62,000 nucleotides of DNA from Zygnema cylindricum. Its lineage: Eukaryota; Streptophyta; Zygnematophyceae; Zygnematales; Zygnemataceae. This document shows, one piece after another, positions 42,403-53,683 of the stretch; the first letter of the stretch is position 1, and the number at the start of each line of letters is the position of its first letter. The notes under the pieces were generated by a model. That model saw only the letters and a list, made by a program, of their open reading frames with translations, did no database searches and was not told the DNA's origin. Both the position numbers and the translations under genes were made by a program. Where the stretch lies: contig JBBHKE010003364.1 in the NCBI GenBank assembly GCA_037447655.1, positions 1 through 62,000 of the forward strand, given 5' to 3'.

Positions 42403-42787
42403 TATTTGCTCCCCTTAGCTGTATGTAATGGCTGGCCAAAGACGACCTATTTATAAAAAAGGTCACTTCGCGAGAGGTCCCTAAAAAATTACTAAGTCCT
42501 AGTCTGCCTACTATCAGCTACCTATAACTAAACCCTAGAACAATAGGAAGATTGAATAGTACTAGAAGGTATATTGGATGATGTCTTTCTTGTACGACCT
42601 TTGTACGACAAGACCTTGAAGGTGATGCCTGTTAAATCAAGAGCCATGGTTACTTCTCCCAACTTCTACAATGTTCAATAAGGTATCACCACGTGTCATC
42701 GCGTGACATTATCTTCGAAAGCCGGCAATATTTCATTTAAGGTTGGCAGCTGCAACATCGCACGCGATTTTTGTCGGTGTGCGCCGT
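42403..42787 (-). repeat. LTR fragment, minus orientation, facing the previous one
   Basis: It reads on the minus strand as the U3-R part of a related LTR: a TTATAAATAGG-type TATA box near 42,450, GTACGAC words near 42,590-42,615, CCATGG near 42,643, and CACGTG near 42,692. It lies tail to tail with 41,860-42,402, so the two can pair as a large imperfect inverted repeat. Confidence 0.72.
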
Positions 42788-43944
42788 CGGTTCATATGTT
42801 TCGTTTGAATGAATTCGTTGCATTAATGTTTAAGTATTTGTAAAACCTATCAAGTGTATTTTTTCGTCCACCATTTAATGGTTAAGGCCTCAGTATGTTC
42901 GCAATCCGCGGGTTGTAGGTTTAAATCCGGAAATAGGCAACATTTTGGTATCCTCTACTTCAATCTACCACCTTCTAAATAAGGCGGCAGCCATGGCGTG
43001 CCTTTGATCATCTCTCTTTCCATTTAAAGAGTGACTAAAATATAGTGGTGAATTATTAATTACCTCTTTTTAACAACTGGCATGATCAATTTCCTTAATT
43101 TTACACTTTCTTCAAATTGCGTATTGAATCGGCCAATTTTTAGGGTAAGGGCTTGGTTTCACCCATACTGCTAGTCTTAGTAAAATCAGTAAATCACCAA
43201 TATTTATTTTACATATTTTTTTGGACTGTTACCGTAGTCTACGCCAATTTAGGTTCGTATAACCCTTCTTTGGTTAGGATGTCATATTTATGATGTTAAA
43301 ACAAAATTTATTCAAATGAAAACCCTAAAGACCTTTTACCATTAAATAACCTAAACCACCTTTAAGACCATCAAAACGCCTTAAAATATCTCAATATATA
43401 GTTTAAAACAAAGACAAAAGGCATAATTAAGTGTTAATAACTCGTTTAGCAAGTATGACATCTCAAAAATAAAATACAAATTTGTCTCGGAATTTTCGTT
43501 GTTATTGTACAAATATTTAATTACCAAAAATTCCTAACAATCAAGCCTAAAAATCATAAACATTCGCCTTTATTGTTATTTGACTATGGTATTGAACACG
43601 ATCTTTTAAATAGGTTTTATGTTCTTTTATGCTATACAACTTTTTGTACGCTTATATTTATTTCGAGTTGAAAAATGTGTTAAATCTAGTTTTGTGATTA
43701 TTTTTTCACCAAAAGAGTGAAGTTCTATTATGAAATTTTGTAATTGTACGTCCAAAATTACAGGATGTTACATTATGAACAATGCGTGTTACAACGATGT
43801 TCTGTCTAGACGAGTTTGTAATCCACATGTTTGAAAATTATTGGTATCACGGAGATAAAGATTTGATATTGAAAATCGTCAAATATCTTCGACAGCGACC
43901 AACTTCTTCATTTGCGTACCATGTACGCGCTAACCATGTCATTG
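42788..43944. repeat. Duplicated flank block, copy B
   Basis: It appears identical to 36,764-37,920, including the tRNA-like sequence (42,879-42,939). It ends CATTG, the left target duplication of RLC-9. Confidence 0.8.
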
Positions 43945-44950
43945 TGTTGTAATTTATAAATCTTTATTTCAGTAAATAGGGGTAAAAACAACTTAGAATA
44001 TTATCTAAGTAGTCTACTCTAATACTTATCTTAATTAGCGTTGCAGTAGCAAAAAGTACAGTAGAGTGTATTGTACTTTTACAGAGACACATGTCGGCAA
44101 AAGAACGTATGCAGGTTTTTCGGAGTAGCGCCGACAGTCCGCCACACGCGTCACGCAGTTGACGATTTGATTCATAGGATCGGACGAATGGGATATGAAC
44201 CGGGTATTCCGAAAATATATGGTACAGTTCCACAGTACCATCGTCGATTGAATTTGTTCCAACGGACGCGATTCACTTGGGACCACAAGCGTGATTCACG
44301 TGGGACCACAAGTGACGAAGCACTCAAGTGCTTCGTACTACACGACCACATTCGTCTGGACTTTACCGACTACCGCTGACTAAGCATTTAGAACATTTTG
44401 TGTACGGTTGGAACGTTTTGTGTATGGTTCAATATCTGTATATATCTGAATAACATTGTTTTGTAGTTTAGTGAAATAAAAAATAATAATCCATTAAACA
44501 GGTTTTTAGAAAATAATAATTAGGGTTTTGAGATACAATGACGTACAGGTAGGATGCTTTGTCGTAAGTCAAGATAATAACCGTAGTAACGGTTACGCAA
44601 ATTAGTGTAGATCAGTAGATACACACTGTGAGTATATAACTTAAGATTTAACCAATTTTGTAGCATCCAGTTTTAGGAATATGATTTTCTAAGAGCAGTG
44701 TTTGGGAAACTTCCAGACATCATATCTTATGGTTTACTTGGTCACTTGGGCTGCAATTTTGGGAATTTTTCAATTTACTGTATTGTGTATCACAGCGGCA
44801 AATTTGAGGCATATTATCTTTATGAGTCATATATTGTGTCAGTTCAAAGTTGGCTGTTGAGTAGGTACTTTCATAGTTTCTGTTGTTTTTCATGTCTAGT
44901 TCCACTACTACTGTTGGTTCTCCTCCTGCAACGGTGGTTGTAGAACAACA
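43945..44950 (+). repeat. RLC-9 5' LTR
   Basis: It appears identical to the RLC-8 LTR over 1,006 bp but clearly differs from its own 3' LTR. This is unusual for an LTR pair and points to recent copying between RLC-8 and RLC-9. Confidence 0.88.
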
Positions 44951-45860
44951 GGCTCTGGGCCTTTTTTCATGAATTCTTATCTTCAATGGCCAAAAGTATG
45001 CGTACTGGGCGGCGGTGGTTAAATCATCTTTTGAAACAGTTGACTTATTCGGGGTCTTGGATGGCTCCCTTGATGAAACAGATCTAACTTGGGCGAAAAA
45101 GAATTCAATGGCAAGGAACAATCTAATTCTTTATATTTTAGAAAATTTGGTCATGTCTCGACTGAAAATGAAGAAGGCAAGCGAGATTTGGACATCATTG
45201 AAATCCGCTTTTGAGAAAGCGAATGTTCAAGAGGAGCTCTTGGTGGCTGGAAAAATTTGGCGATACATATACTCGGGGGGTACTATGGTCGAGTATTGTG
45301 ACAATTTTTGTGCACTCATTGATGCTCACTCTTCTGCTAGGGGGTCATTTCCTAAGTTTCAACAAGCAGCTTTGCTTATTAGAGGTCTCCTTAGTAGCAT
45401 GAAAGGTGTGTCTGTTCAGTTAAAAAGTCATGATAAAGCTAGCTGGTCATTTCAGTTAGCATATAATCTTATATTGGAGGAAGAGACTAATACTAAAATC
45501 GTTCAAGGAGAAGGAAAGGTTGAAGCTTTTTCCACAGACTTTGACAAAAGAAATCAGATTAATTAGAACAAGAGTCAGTTTAACAAGAATCATAATCAGT
45601 TTAATCAGTATAATCAGAGACAGAATAGGCCATTTTCTACTACTTGCTTTTATTGTTCTGAGAAGGGTCATGGATATAGGTACTGTCCTAAGCTGAAAAA
45701 GGCTAATGAGACAAGTTTATACAGACCAGGTTGGCAGCAAAGCCCCTATCACAGAGGTTTCTCTGAAAATCCTACCCCTGGAAATGCTCTTTTTTCAGCC
45801 TGTGCAACTGATGCACATGAGTCTTTCAGCTTCAATGAGACAAATGATGCGGAGTTATTT
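44892..45860 (+). pseudogene. RLC-9 gag
   Basis: It matches RLC-8 up to about 45,494 and then diverges by roughly a tenth. A stop in QIN-stop (45,564) ends the main frame. The zinc knuckle CFYCSEKGHGYRYCPKL (45,645-45,695) is intact, unlike in RLC-8. The shared TGA near 44,970 is present in both copies. Confidence 0.88.
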
Positions 45861-45863
45861 GCT

Positions 45864-47200
45864 ATGGCGGCAGCAAAGGAGGGTCCTAAGGATGCAGGAT
45901 GGATCATGGACACGGGAGCGTCAGCCCACATGTGTTGGAACAAGGCGGCTTTTACGAATCTTCAGCAAACATCTCCAAAAAGTATTTACTGTGCTTGTGG
46001 CATGAGTGTTCAAACCTCAGCTCAGGGTGATGTATCTTTGATGGTAGATGTGGGGGGAAAGTCGGTTGAAAGAACCCTTCACAATGTTTTGTTTGTTCCA
46101 GACTTTAAAAAAAATATTTTTTCTACATCATAGAGAGCAAAGGCTTTGAACTCATGCTAAAAGGAGGTAGAGAGGTTGTTAGCAAGAAAGGGAAAGTAGC
46201 AGTAACAAGAACTAGAGATGCTAGCAAAATATACCGGATGGACATGGCTGTGTATAAAGAAAATGATGTTCTCTACTCCAATGTCTAATCTGATAATGAG
46301 TAATGGCATTAAAGATTAGGACATATGAATTATGATAGCTTTAAGAAAATGTTGAATTCGGGAAAAGTTGAAGGAGTTTCTCTCAGTTCCCATCCTATAA
46401 AATCCTGTGATGGTTGATCACTTGGCAAGATCCACAAATTGCCATTTCCACAAGAAACAGACCACAGATCAGAGAAAGTTCTAACTAATACATTCTATGT
46501 TCTCGCCTTCACCTGGCTTCGGCTGGAGGCGTCCACTATATGGTAACATTTACAGATGACATAAATATACCAAATTTTACTTTATGCAACATAAAAGTGA
46601 AGTGTTTACTCACTTCAAACACTACAAACATGGGCAGAAAAGCTTCATAGAGTTCCAATCTTGGCGCTGAGATCGAAAAATGGGGGAGAATATACATCGA
46701 AGGAATTCGAAGAGTTTCTCCTTCAGGAAGGTATCACTCACAATCTTACAGTTCCATATACACCGAAACAAAATGGTGTTTATCAGAGATTAAATAGGAC
46801 AATGACGGAAAGTGCTCGGTCATACTTGCAGATACAGGGCCAGATTTGAAATTCTGGGCTGAAGCACTTAACTGCGTTGTTTATATTAAGAATATAATTG
46901 CTTATAGATCTATTAGCACTACACCTTTTGAGCTTTGGACAGGAGAGAAACTTGATGTTAGTCACTTTAAGATCTTTGGCAGCAAGTGTTTTATCCTAGA
47001 TACTTCACAGGATAGATAGAAAATGGATGCTAAGGGCTTACCGCGAATTTTCATGGGGTATGATGATAATGCAAAAGATTATAGAGTTTTTGTATTTGAG
47101 AAACAGGAAGTGCTTATCTCTATAAATATCCAGATTAAAGATGAGATGGATTCGGTTGACAGACAAACTGGCAAAGGAAAAACATGAATATGTAATTTTT
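45864..47200 (+). pseudogene. RLC-9 protease-integrase
   Basis: The protease AGWIMDTGASAHMCWNKAAF (45,893-45,952) is intact. Integrase has NE-stop-WH-stop-RLGHMNYDSFKK and DG-stop-SLGKIH near 46,290-46,430, and a small deletion near 46,485-46,520. From 46,652 on it appears identical to RLC-8 (RSKNGGEYTSKEFEEFLLQEG, FWAEALNCVVYIKN, FGSKCFILDT, stop). Confidence 0.87.
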
Positions 47201-47356
47201 CACCATACGCAGCGAGTTTACTTTCCACAGCCAAGTGGGACTACTCTTCTTTCAATTCCTTTAGTTACTTCATAAGAGGCTTCACCACAAGCTCCAGCTG
47301 AAGTGGAATAAACGGTTACACCACAGGTCGCGCATCAGCCAAGGGAACCAAATCGG

Positions 47357-47783
47357 TAGTGTTGGGTATCGGGTAGATTCATATCGCGATAGCCTCGATA
47401 TTCGATATATCGAATATCGATCGAGGAGGATCCTCGATATATCGTACCGAGACCAACATAAATTATCGCGATATATATCGCAAAAATTTCGTGTCCGTAC
47501 AGGCAGAGTACGGAAAACCGTACGAAAAATCGTACGAAGAATCGTACGAAAAATCGTACGGAGAATCGTACGAAAAATCGTACGGGTTGGGGGGGGGGGG
47601 GTTTGAAAAAAAAAATGAAAATTTTCATATTCGATATATCGTCGATACGATATATTGGCGATATATCGGCGATATATCGCGATGATTTGAAATTCGATAT
47701 ATCGAAGCGATATATCGAATATCGGGTACATGAAATTCGATATATATCGAATATCGGCAATGGGTCCTCGATACCCAACACTA
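47357..47783. mobile_element. hAT-type non-autonomous DNA transposon (MITE)
   Basis: This 427-bp element has 15-bp terminal inverted repeats TAGTGTTGGGTATCG/CGATACCCAACACTA and the 8-bp target duplication CAAATCGG (47,349-47,356 and 47,784-47,791). Both fit the hAT superfamily. It codes for no transposase. The interior is packed with the palindrome CGATATATCG, five copies of a 12-bp unit TACGAAAAATCG (47,521-47,580), and a run of 13 G (47,589-47,601). Confidence 0.92.
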
Positions 47784-47791
47784 CAAATCGG

Positions 47792-49465
47792 GGATTGTCG
47801 ACGATTTCAGCCTCAGAATTTCCGGGGGGAAAAAGATCTAGCACTCGTCTGCAAACAAGCTCTCACTTTGCTTTTTCTACAGCTACAGAGGAGCCTCTAA
47901 CAATTCAGGAGGCCTTTTGATCACCTGAGAGAAATCATTGGATTGAGGCGGCGAACAATGAAATGAAATCTAATATGGAGGCACAAACGTGGGAGCTGGT
48001 GGATATTCCTCCAAGCAAAAAAGCCATCAACAGCAAATGGGTATTCAAGGTGAAGTTAAACTCGGACAACACCATTAAAAGGTATAAGGGCAAACTAGTG
48101 GCTAGGGGGTATAATAAAAAGCAAAGTATTAATTTTGAAGAAACCTTCTCTTCGTTGTTAGATTTCCTACTGTCAGAATCTTGCTAAGTCTAACGGTTCT
48201 AAAAAATATGGAAATACATCAAATGGATGTCAAAACTGCTTTCTTGCATTGAGAATTAGAAGAAACCTTCTACATGAAACAACCTGATATGTATGTAGAA
48301 AAAAGAAAGGAGGAATTGGTGTGTAAACTGATGAAATCTTTGTATGGGCTGAAACAAGCCCCCAGACAATGGAATTTGAAGTTAGATGAGTTTTTGCCTG
48401 GGCTAGGTTTTCAGAGAATTAGCTCAGATCATTCTGCATATGTTTTACAAGGGGAGGATGGGATAATTTACATTGCTCTATATGTGGATGACCTATTATT
48501 AATAAATAAGTCAATGGATGAAATAAACCGTAATAAAGCAATTTTAAGGTCTAGGTTTGAGATGAAGGACCTCAGAGAAGCTAAGTATATCTTAGGTTTA
48601 CAGGGAGAAAGAGACAGAAACAAAAGGATGATTATGTTGACTAAAAAAGAAACAATAGGTAACATGCTGGAAAGATTTGAAATGAAAGATATGAAAGGAT
48701 CATAACTCCCATGGAATTCAGGCAGAAATTGGAAGGAATTAAGTTAGACTCAGGCATAATGGTTTGTGAGAGTCTAGAGACACAGGAGGAAGAGTTCATG
48801 GCTTCAAAGCCATATAGACAGGTACTTAGAAGTCTTATATATTTTATGTACTGTACGAGACCCGACATTGCAGCAGCTCTGAGAGCCCTGAGTAGAAGTC
48901 TGCAAAATCCTAAAAGGCAGATTGGGAAGCAGCAAAAAGGGTGTTGAGATATCTTGTAGGTACTCGAAATTTTAAGCTTGTACTCGGAGGAGGAGAGGTG
49001 AAAATACAGACATGGAGCGATGCTAGCTATGGAGACATGCCAAACCGGAAATCTACAACCGACTTTGTTCAGAAGATAGGAGATGGAACTTGCTGCTGGA
49101 GTAGCAAATTACAAAAGGTTACAGCTCAATCCACAATGGAGTCAGAATACATGGCAGCAGCTTCCGCCCTCAAGGAGCTCCTCTAAGTCAAGTCCATTTT
49201 ACAAGAACTTAGGTATATGCAAACTGGTCCTCAAGCTATCTGGTGTGACAACCAGGCAGCCATTACAATTGCCTCTAACCCTAACCATCACTTTAAGAGC
49301 AAAAACATGGATGTTAGACTTCACTTTGTTAGGGAAAAAGTACTTGCAAAAGTCGTTAAATTGTGTTATTTACCTGATGAGAAGATGGTGGCTGACATGT
49401 TAACAAAAGCCCTTCCTACTCCTAAGTTACAGTTTTGCAGAGATGTTATTCGACTAAGTGAGTAA
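47792..49465 (+). pseudogene. RLC-9 linker, reverse transcriptase and RNase H
   Basis: The linker (ISASEFPGGKRSSTRL) and WIEAANNEMKSNMEAQTWELVDIPPSKKAINSKWVFKVKLN lead to reverse transcriptase. A frame change near 48,165 and a stop near 48,250 follow. LYGLKQAPRQWNLKLDEF and an intact YVDDLLL (48,481-48,501) come next, then ILGLQGERDRNKRM. After a frame change near 48,705, TRPDIAAALRALSRSL leads to RNase H (SDASYGDMPNRKST, GDGTCCWSSKLQK, ESEYMAAASALKELL-stop). The tail is CDNQAAITIASNPNHHFKSKNMDVRLHFVREKV. Confidence 0.9.
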
Positions 49466-49488
49466 CTGAGTCTAAAGATTTAGGGGAG

Positions 49489-50508
49489 TGTTGTAATTTA
49501 TAAATCTTTAATTCAGTAAATAGGTGTAAAAATAACTTAGGATATTTTCTAAGTAGTCTACTGTAACACTTACCTTAATTAGCGTTAGAGTAGCAAAAAG
49601 TACAGTAGAGTGTATTGTACTTTAACAAAGACACGTGTCGGCAAAAGAACGTATGCGGGTTTTTCAAAGTAGCGCCGACAGTCAGCCACACGCGTCACGC
49701 AGTTGAGGATTTGATTCACAGGATCGGACGAATGGGATATGAACCGTGTATTCTAGAAATATATGGTACAGTTCGACAGTACCATCGTCGATTGAATTTG
49801 TTCCAACGTACGCGATTCACCTGGGACCACAAGCGTGATTCACGAGGGACCACAAGCGTGATTCATGTGGGACCACAAGTGACGAAGCCCTCAGGTGCTT
49901 CGTACTACACGACCACATTCGACTATACTTTAACGACTAGCGCTGACTAAGCATTTGGAATGTTTTGTGTACGGTTGGAACGTTTTGTGTACGGTTCAAT
50001 ATCTGTAAATATCTGAATAACATTATGTTGTAGTTTAGTGTAATAAAAAATAATGTTCCATTAATCCGGTTTTTAGAAAATAATAATTAGGGTTTTGAGG
50101 TACAATGACGTACAGGTAGGATGCTTTGTCGTTAGTCAGGATAATAACCATAGTAACGGTTACGCAAATTAATCAGTAGATACACTGTGAGTATATAACT
50201 TAAGACTTAGCCAATTTTGTAGCATCCTGTTTTGGGAATATGATTTTCTAATTGCAGTTTTTGGGAAACATCCAGACATCATATCTTATGGTTGAGTAGG
50301 TCACTTAGATTGCAATTTTGGGAATTGTCATTTTACGGCATTGTGTATCACTGTGACAAATTTGAGGCAAATTGGCTTTCTAAGGCATTTATTGTGTCAG
50401 TTCAAAGTTGGCTGTTGAGTAGGTAGTTTGATAGTTTCTGTTGTTTTTCATGTCTACTTCCACTATTACTGCTGGTTCTCCTCCTGCAACAGTGGTTGTA
50501 GAACAACA
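49489..50508 (+). repeat. RLC-9 3' LTR
   Basis: It is 1,020 bp, related to but visibly diverged from 43,945-44,950. It contains the gag start (ATGTCTACTTCC near 50,450) because the LTR end overlaps gag, and it ends AGAACAACA. Confidence 0.9.
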
Positions 50509-50780
50509 CATTATACAACACAATTTTTGGACTTTTTGTAGACGCCTTGTCAAGGATCAGCTCAATTTTTTGAGGTTCTTGTTTTTCCGCGTGACGAATG
50601 AGCGTTTCCAAAAATCGTAAGACGAATGGGCGCCAACGAAAATAGCATGACAAAAGTGCGTTACGAGATTTCTCTTGTGTTTTCGGTTGGATTTTGTAAT
50701 GTATATATCACGTCGAAACTTTATGATTTCCGGTGGTTGCGATCTTGACACGTATGCTTATTATCCAGCGTGTGGCGGCT

Positions 50781-50860
50781 CAAATGTTTTTGTAAATGGT
50801 GATGTACCTTGAATGGTGATGTACCTTGTCTAGTTACATCACCATTTACAAAAAAATTTG
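50781..50860. repeat. Foldback with 26-bp arms
   Basis: The left arm 50,781-50,806 and right arm 50,835-50,860 are reverse complements with one mismatch, separated by 28 bp. The loop side also has a 15-bp direct repeat ATGGTGATGTACCTT (50,797-50,811 and 50,813-50,827). Confidence 0.85.
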
Positions 50861-51387
50861 AAGCGAATGCTTCGAGAATGAATATCCAACAGTTATTGTT
50901 ACCTCCTAGAATTTTGAAGCACATTGGTAATATTCTTTGTAATGTTGTTCGCGGATAAAAACAAAATAAAAGGTACGAAGTAGTATGGAGAGGTCCGAAT
51001 ATTTGGAAACAATCTCACTTTTCATCCGATGGAACTTCACCCAAGTTTGTTTATGCTTTCAAAGTTTGATTGAAAACTTTTGATGTAGTTAAGCTTTTTT
51101 AACGCATTCTACGTTTATTTCGGTTGTAATATGTATAGAAAATATAATTTTAGGTTTCAAGGGGCTTTCAGGCGAAAATTAACAATTAACAACAATGAAC
51201 TTTCGACGGATGTTTCTGGATATAAACGACGACCGAGGGCATTGCGGGGAAGAGGGGGAGACGTTTGCGGCCGGAAAAAAATGACGCTTGCGGCTCTTGG
51301 GATTCAAAACATTGCCACTAGCCGATTTTGACGGCTAACAATTGACGGTCGTGGATTTTGCGAGTGAAACACATAGTTCAAAACATA

Positions 51388-51537
51388 GTTCAAAAATAGG
51401 CGTTTTTATTGTATGCCGCGCCGAATTTTTCTTGGAAGTGCTGCTTGCGACCAATACAATATGGGTCTTAAGGTCATATTGTATGTTTTGCGTACAATAG
51501 GTAGATTGTATGGGCCTTCTGTCACCTACTTTTGAAC
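51388..51537. mobile_element. Small inverted-repeat element 1 (Tc1/mariner-like MITE?)
   Basis: This 150-bp element has inverted termini GTTCAAAAATAGG and CCTACTTTTGAAC, flanked by TA on both sides. Its last about 80 bp recur at the end of element 2. The TA flank suggests Tc1/mariner, but there is no coding sequence to confirm it. Confidence 0.65.
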
Positions 51538-51541
51538 TACG

Positions 51542-51837
51542 GTTCAAAAGTAGGCGTTTTTATGGTAGGCCTTTGGTCGGCGCCTTTATCATAAGTTGTG
51601 TTATGGGCTTTTCATGTGATATTCTTAGATCGCTACTTTGATCAGCGACCGTCCGATCTTCCGAATCTGACGGTGTAAACAAAAATTTTGGTCCGAATGT
51701 TTTAATTGGTCCAATTTTTGGTCCGAATGTTTTAATGGGTTTGAATAGGTCCGAATACAATATGGGTTTTAAGTCATATTGTATGTTTTGCATACAGTAG
51801 GCATATTGTATGGGCCTACTTTCACCTACTTTTGAAC
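51542..51837. mobile_element. Small inverted-repeat element 2
   Basis: This 296-bp element has termini GTTCAAAAGTAGG and CCTACTTTTGAAC, only a few bases from element 1, so the junction between them forms a 13-bp-armed palindrome. The right flank is TA and the left flank CG. The internal TATTGTATG words repeat those of element 1. Confidence 0.65.
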
Positions 51838-53683
51838 TATGGTGAAACATTTAACACCGGACAACTTCACGGACAAAAATTGACACGTGCAGATTTCGGG
51901 AATCCAGACGGTCGCTGAAAAAAAAAACACAAAAAGGGTATTTTACTATATACGCGCCTATGTACTAATATGACAAGAATTGTGCACCAAGCCGGTCACG
52001 GCGCTAAGACAAAGCAAAAAAGTACATTTTTGTTTCGCTCGTTTTGACTTCGACGTTACTGTACCTTTAACGGCGGGGCTCCAACGTCGTCGGCTCTCGG
52101 GACAAAACCCATCTCACGAGATTCAGCCAATGGCTCACCAATTGCCAACACACCCAGGATGATATGGAGACATGGCATGATGGCAACAGCCCGATTCGCG
52201 CGGGAAGTAAACACTAAATAACAGCCTGGACACACGCGGGATGACCTGGACCTTTTTAAACCAATAACAGTGAGCCATTCAGACATGCACCCTCAGTGTA
52301 TAGCAATGCGCGACAACACCCGGGATAAAAATGAAAGGAAAGGGCCGCTGCAGGATACGAAATATGTACTCACGACAAAAATAGCATCGACGGTCAGGAT
52401 GCTTTCTGCAAATTTAGGAGGTAAATACTGTACGGATAATTTTGGCGCCGAGCCGCCACCGCCTGGCATACTCGGATTTGACATGTATCTGATCCTCAGA
52501 TGCCACGTCCTTTCCTAGCAGCATAAAATTGGTTGCAGTTTTTTGGAAGTTCATTGCATGTAGGCAAAAATTTCATTGCAAGTGATTAGCGACAGTAGTG
52601 ACAGGGAATCAGATGCAGCCCCCCAAAAGCTACAGAAGCACCACGTACGCCTCAATTGATTTTTTTTTATTTTCCCGAGCTGTACTGTACTTTGATACTG
52701 GGCAGTTTTGAGGTTTGCATTTACATTGGGCAGCCTTCAAATTCCTTATCCACGAATAAGGACAATCGTTAATGACAAATAATTTTCTTAACCACATTCC
52801 AAACCACAATCCAAACCACATTCTATTTTTTTTTCTCTTCTGTGATTCTGCCAGTTTAGGACTTACAGGACATCGACGACTACGGTCACCGACATTGTTA
52901 GACTCCCTAAACTCAAACACGACAAACAACTCTATCCCGCTTCACTTTTCCCGTACGCTTTCTGAACTTTGCAGCAGTACGGAAATGATGTCTGGCAAGC
53001 GCCTTTCTAAATTGAAAAGGAGGAAACGGTGATGCGCAATAATTCTGCAGTTCCCTAGATTCTTGTTCTTTCCTTCCTAAAGTTGCTGGAGTTGTCTACT
53101 TATTTGCTTCTCTACCCATTTGCTCTGAGACTCCAGGGAGTTAGCCTTTACATCACCGGTAGGTCTGCCGACCTATTGCAGGCTCATAGTTCTGAAGGAT
53201 TCTGGTTTCTCGTAGTCTGCAGTTCTTGCTCAATAGCTACTGGTGTCATTTTTATTCTGCTTCAGTTATTTGTTGGTGGTTTTGGAGTCCGTGAGTTCTC
53301 GCATTGTAGTAACGGTGCCGGTCCTATAGATGCTGTGCAGTTGCAGCTGGCAGTGACGTCACTTCCTGGAGTGACGTTACTGCCTGCAGTAATTTGACTA
53401 CCTGCAGTGATGTTACTTGGCTCTGAATTTTTTTGAGATATACATGTTGGTTTTCTTCTTGTTGCTTTGCCGTCTTGTAGGTTTTAGAACATCATTGACC
53501 GTGTCCGAACCATGTTTTTTTCTGTAGCTGCATGGAATTGGTGATTTTATTTTTAATGAAATTGGCAATGTACGTTTTTTGACTTTTTTGTCTTTGCCAT
53601 TCATAAGGTGTCGATCACGGAGATTTCCAACGTTTCTAGGAACTGACTTTATTCCCCCGCCTCTTATCGTCCTGCAGGCAGTC

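Larger units (their letters stand above)
43945..50508 (+). mobile_element. RLC-9: copia element of the second clade with both LTRs
   Basis: This 6,564-bp element has LTRs at 43,945-44,950 and 49,489-50,508 and target duplications CATTG (43,940-43,944) and CATTA (50,509-50,513), one mismatch. All domains are present in order, but integrase has many stops and a hAT-type element sits between integrase and reverse transcriptase. The purine tract TTTAGGGGAG precedes the 3' LTR. Its first 3.4 kb is the duplicate of RLC-8. Confidence 0.92.
50514..53683. other. Intergenic region upstream of the sulfate transporter
   Basis: I see no convincing gene. It holds a foldback (50,781-50,860), two inverted-repeat elements (51,388-51,837) and, right of about 52,000, more GC-rich single-copy-looking DNA that likely includes the promoter and 5' leader of the transporter gene. 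TCCTGCAG at about 53,670-53,677, just before the start codon, looks like the 3' end of a leader intron. Confidence 0.5.

Noticed and set aside
47491-47685. Short frame of SYEK/SYGE repeats
   Set aside because: It is the translation of the 12-bp tandem repeat inside the hAT-type element, not a gene.
52270-53032. Small protein genes upstream of the transporter
   Set aside because: The frames on both strands are short, overlap each other and show no recognisable domain or codon signal. The region is more likely promoter and leader.
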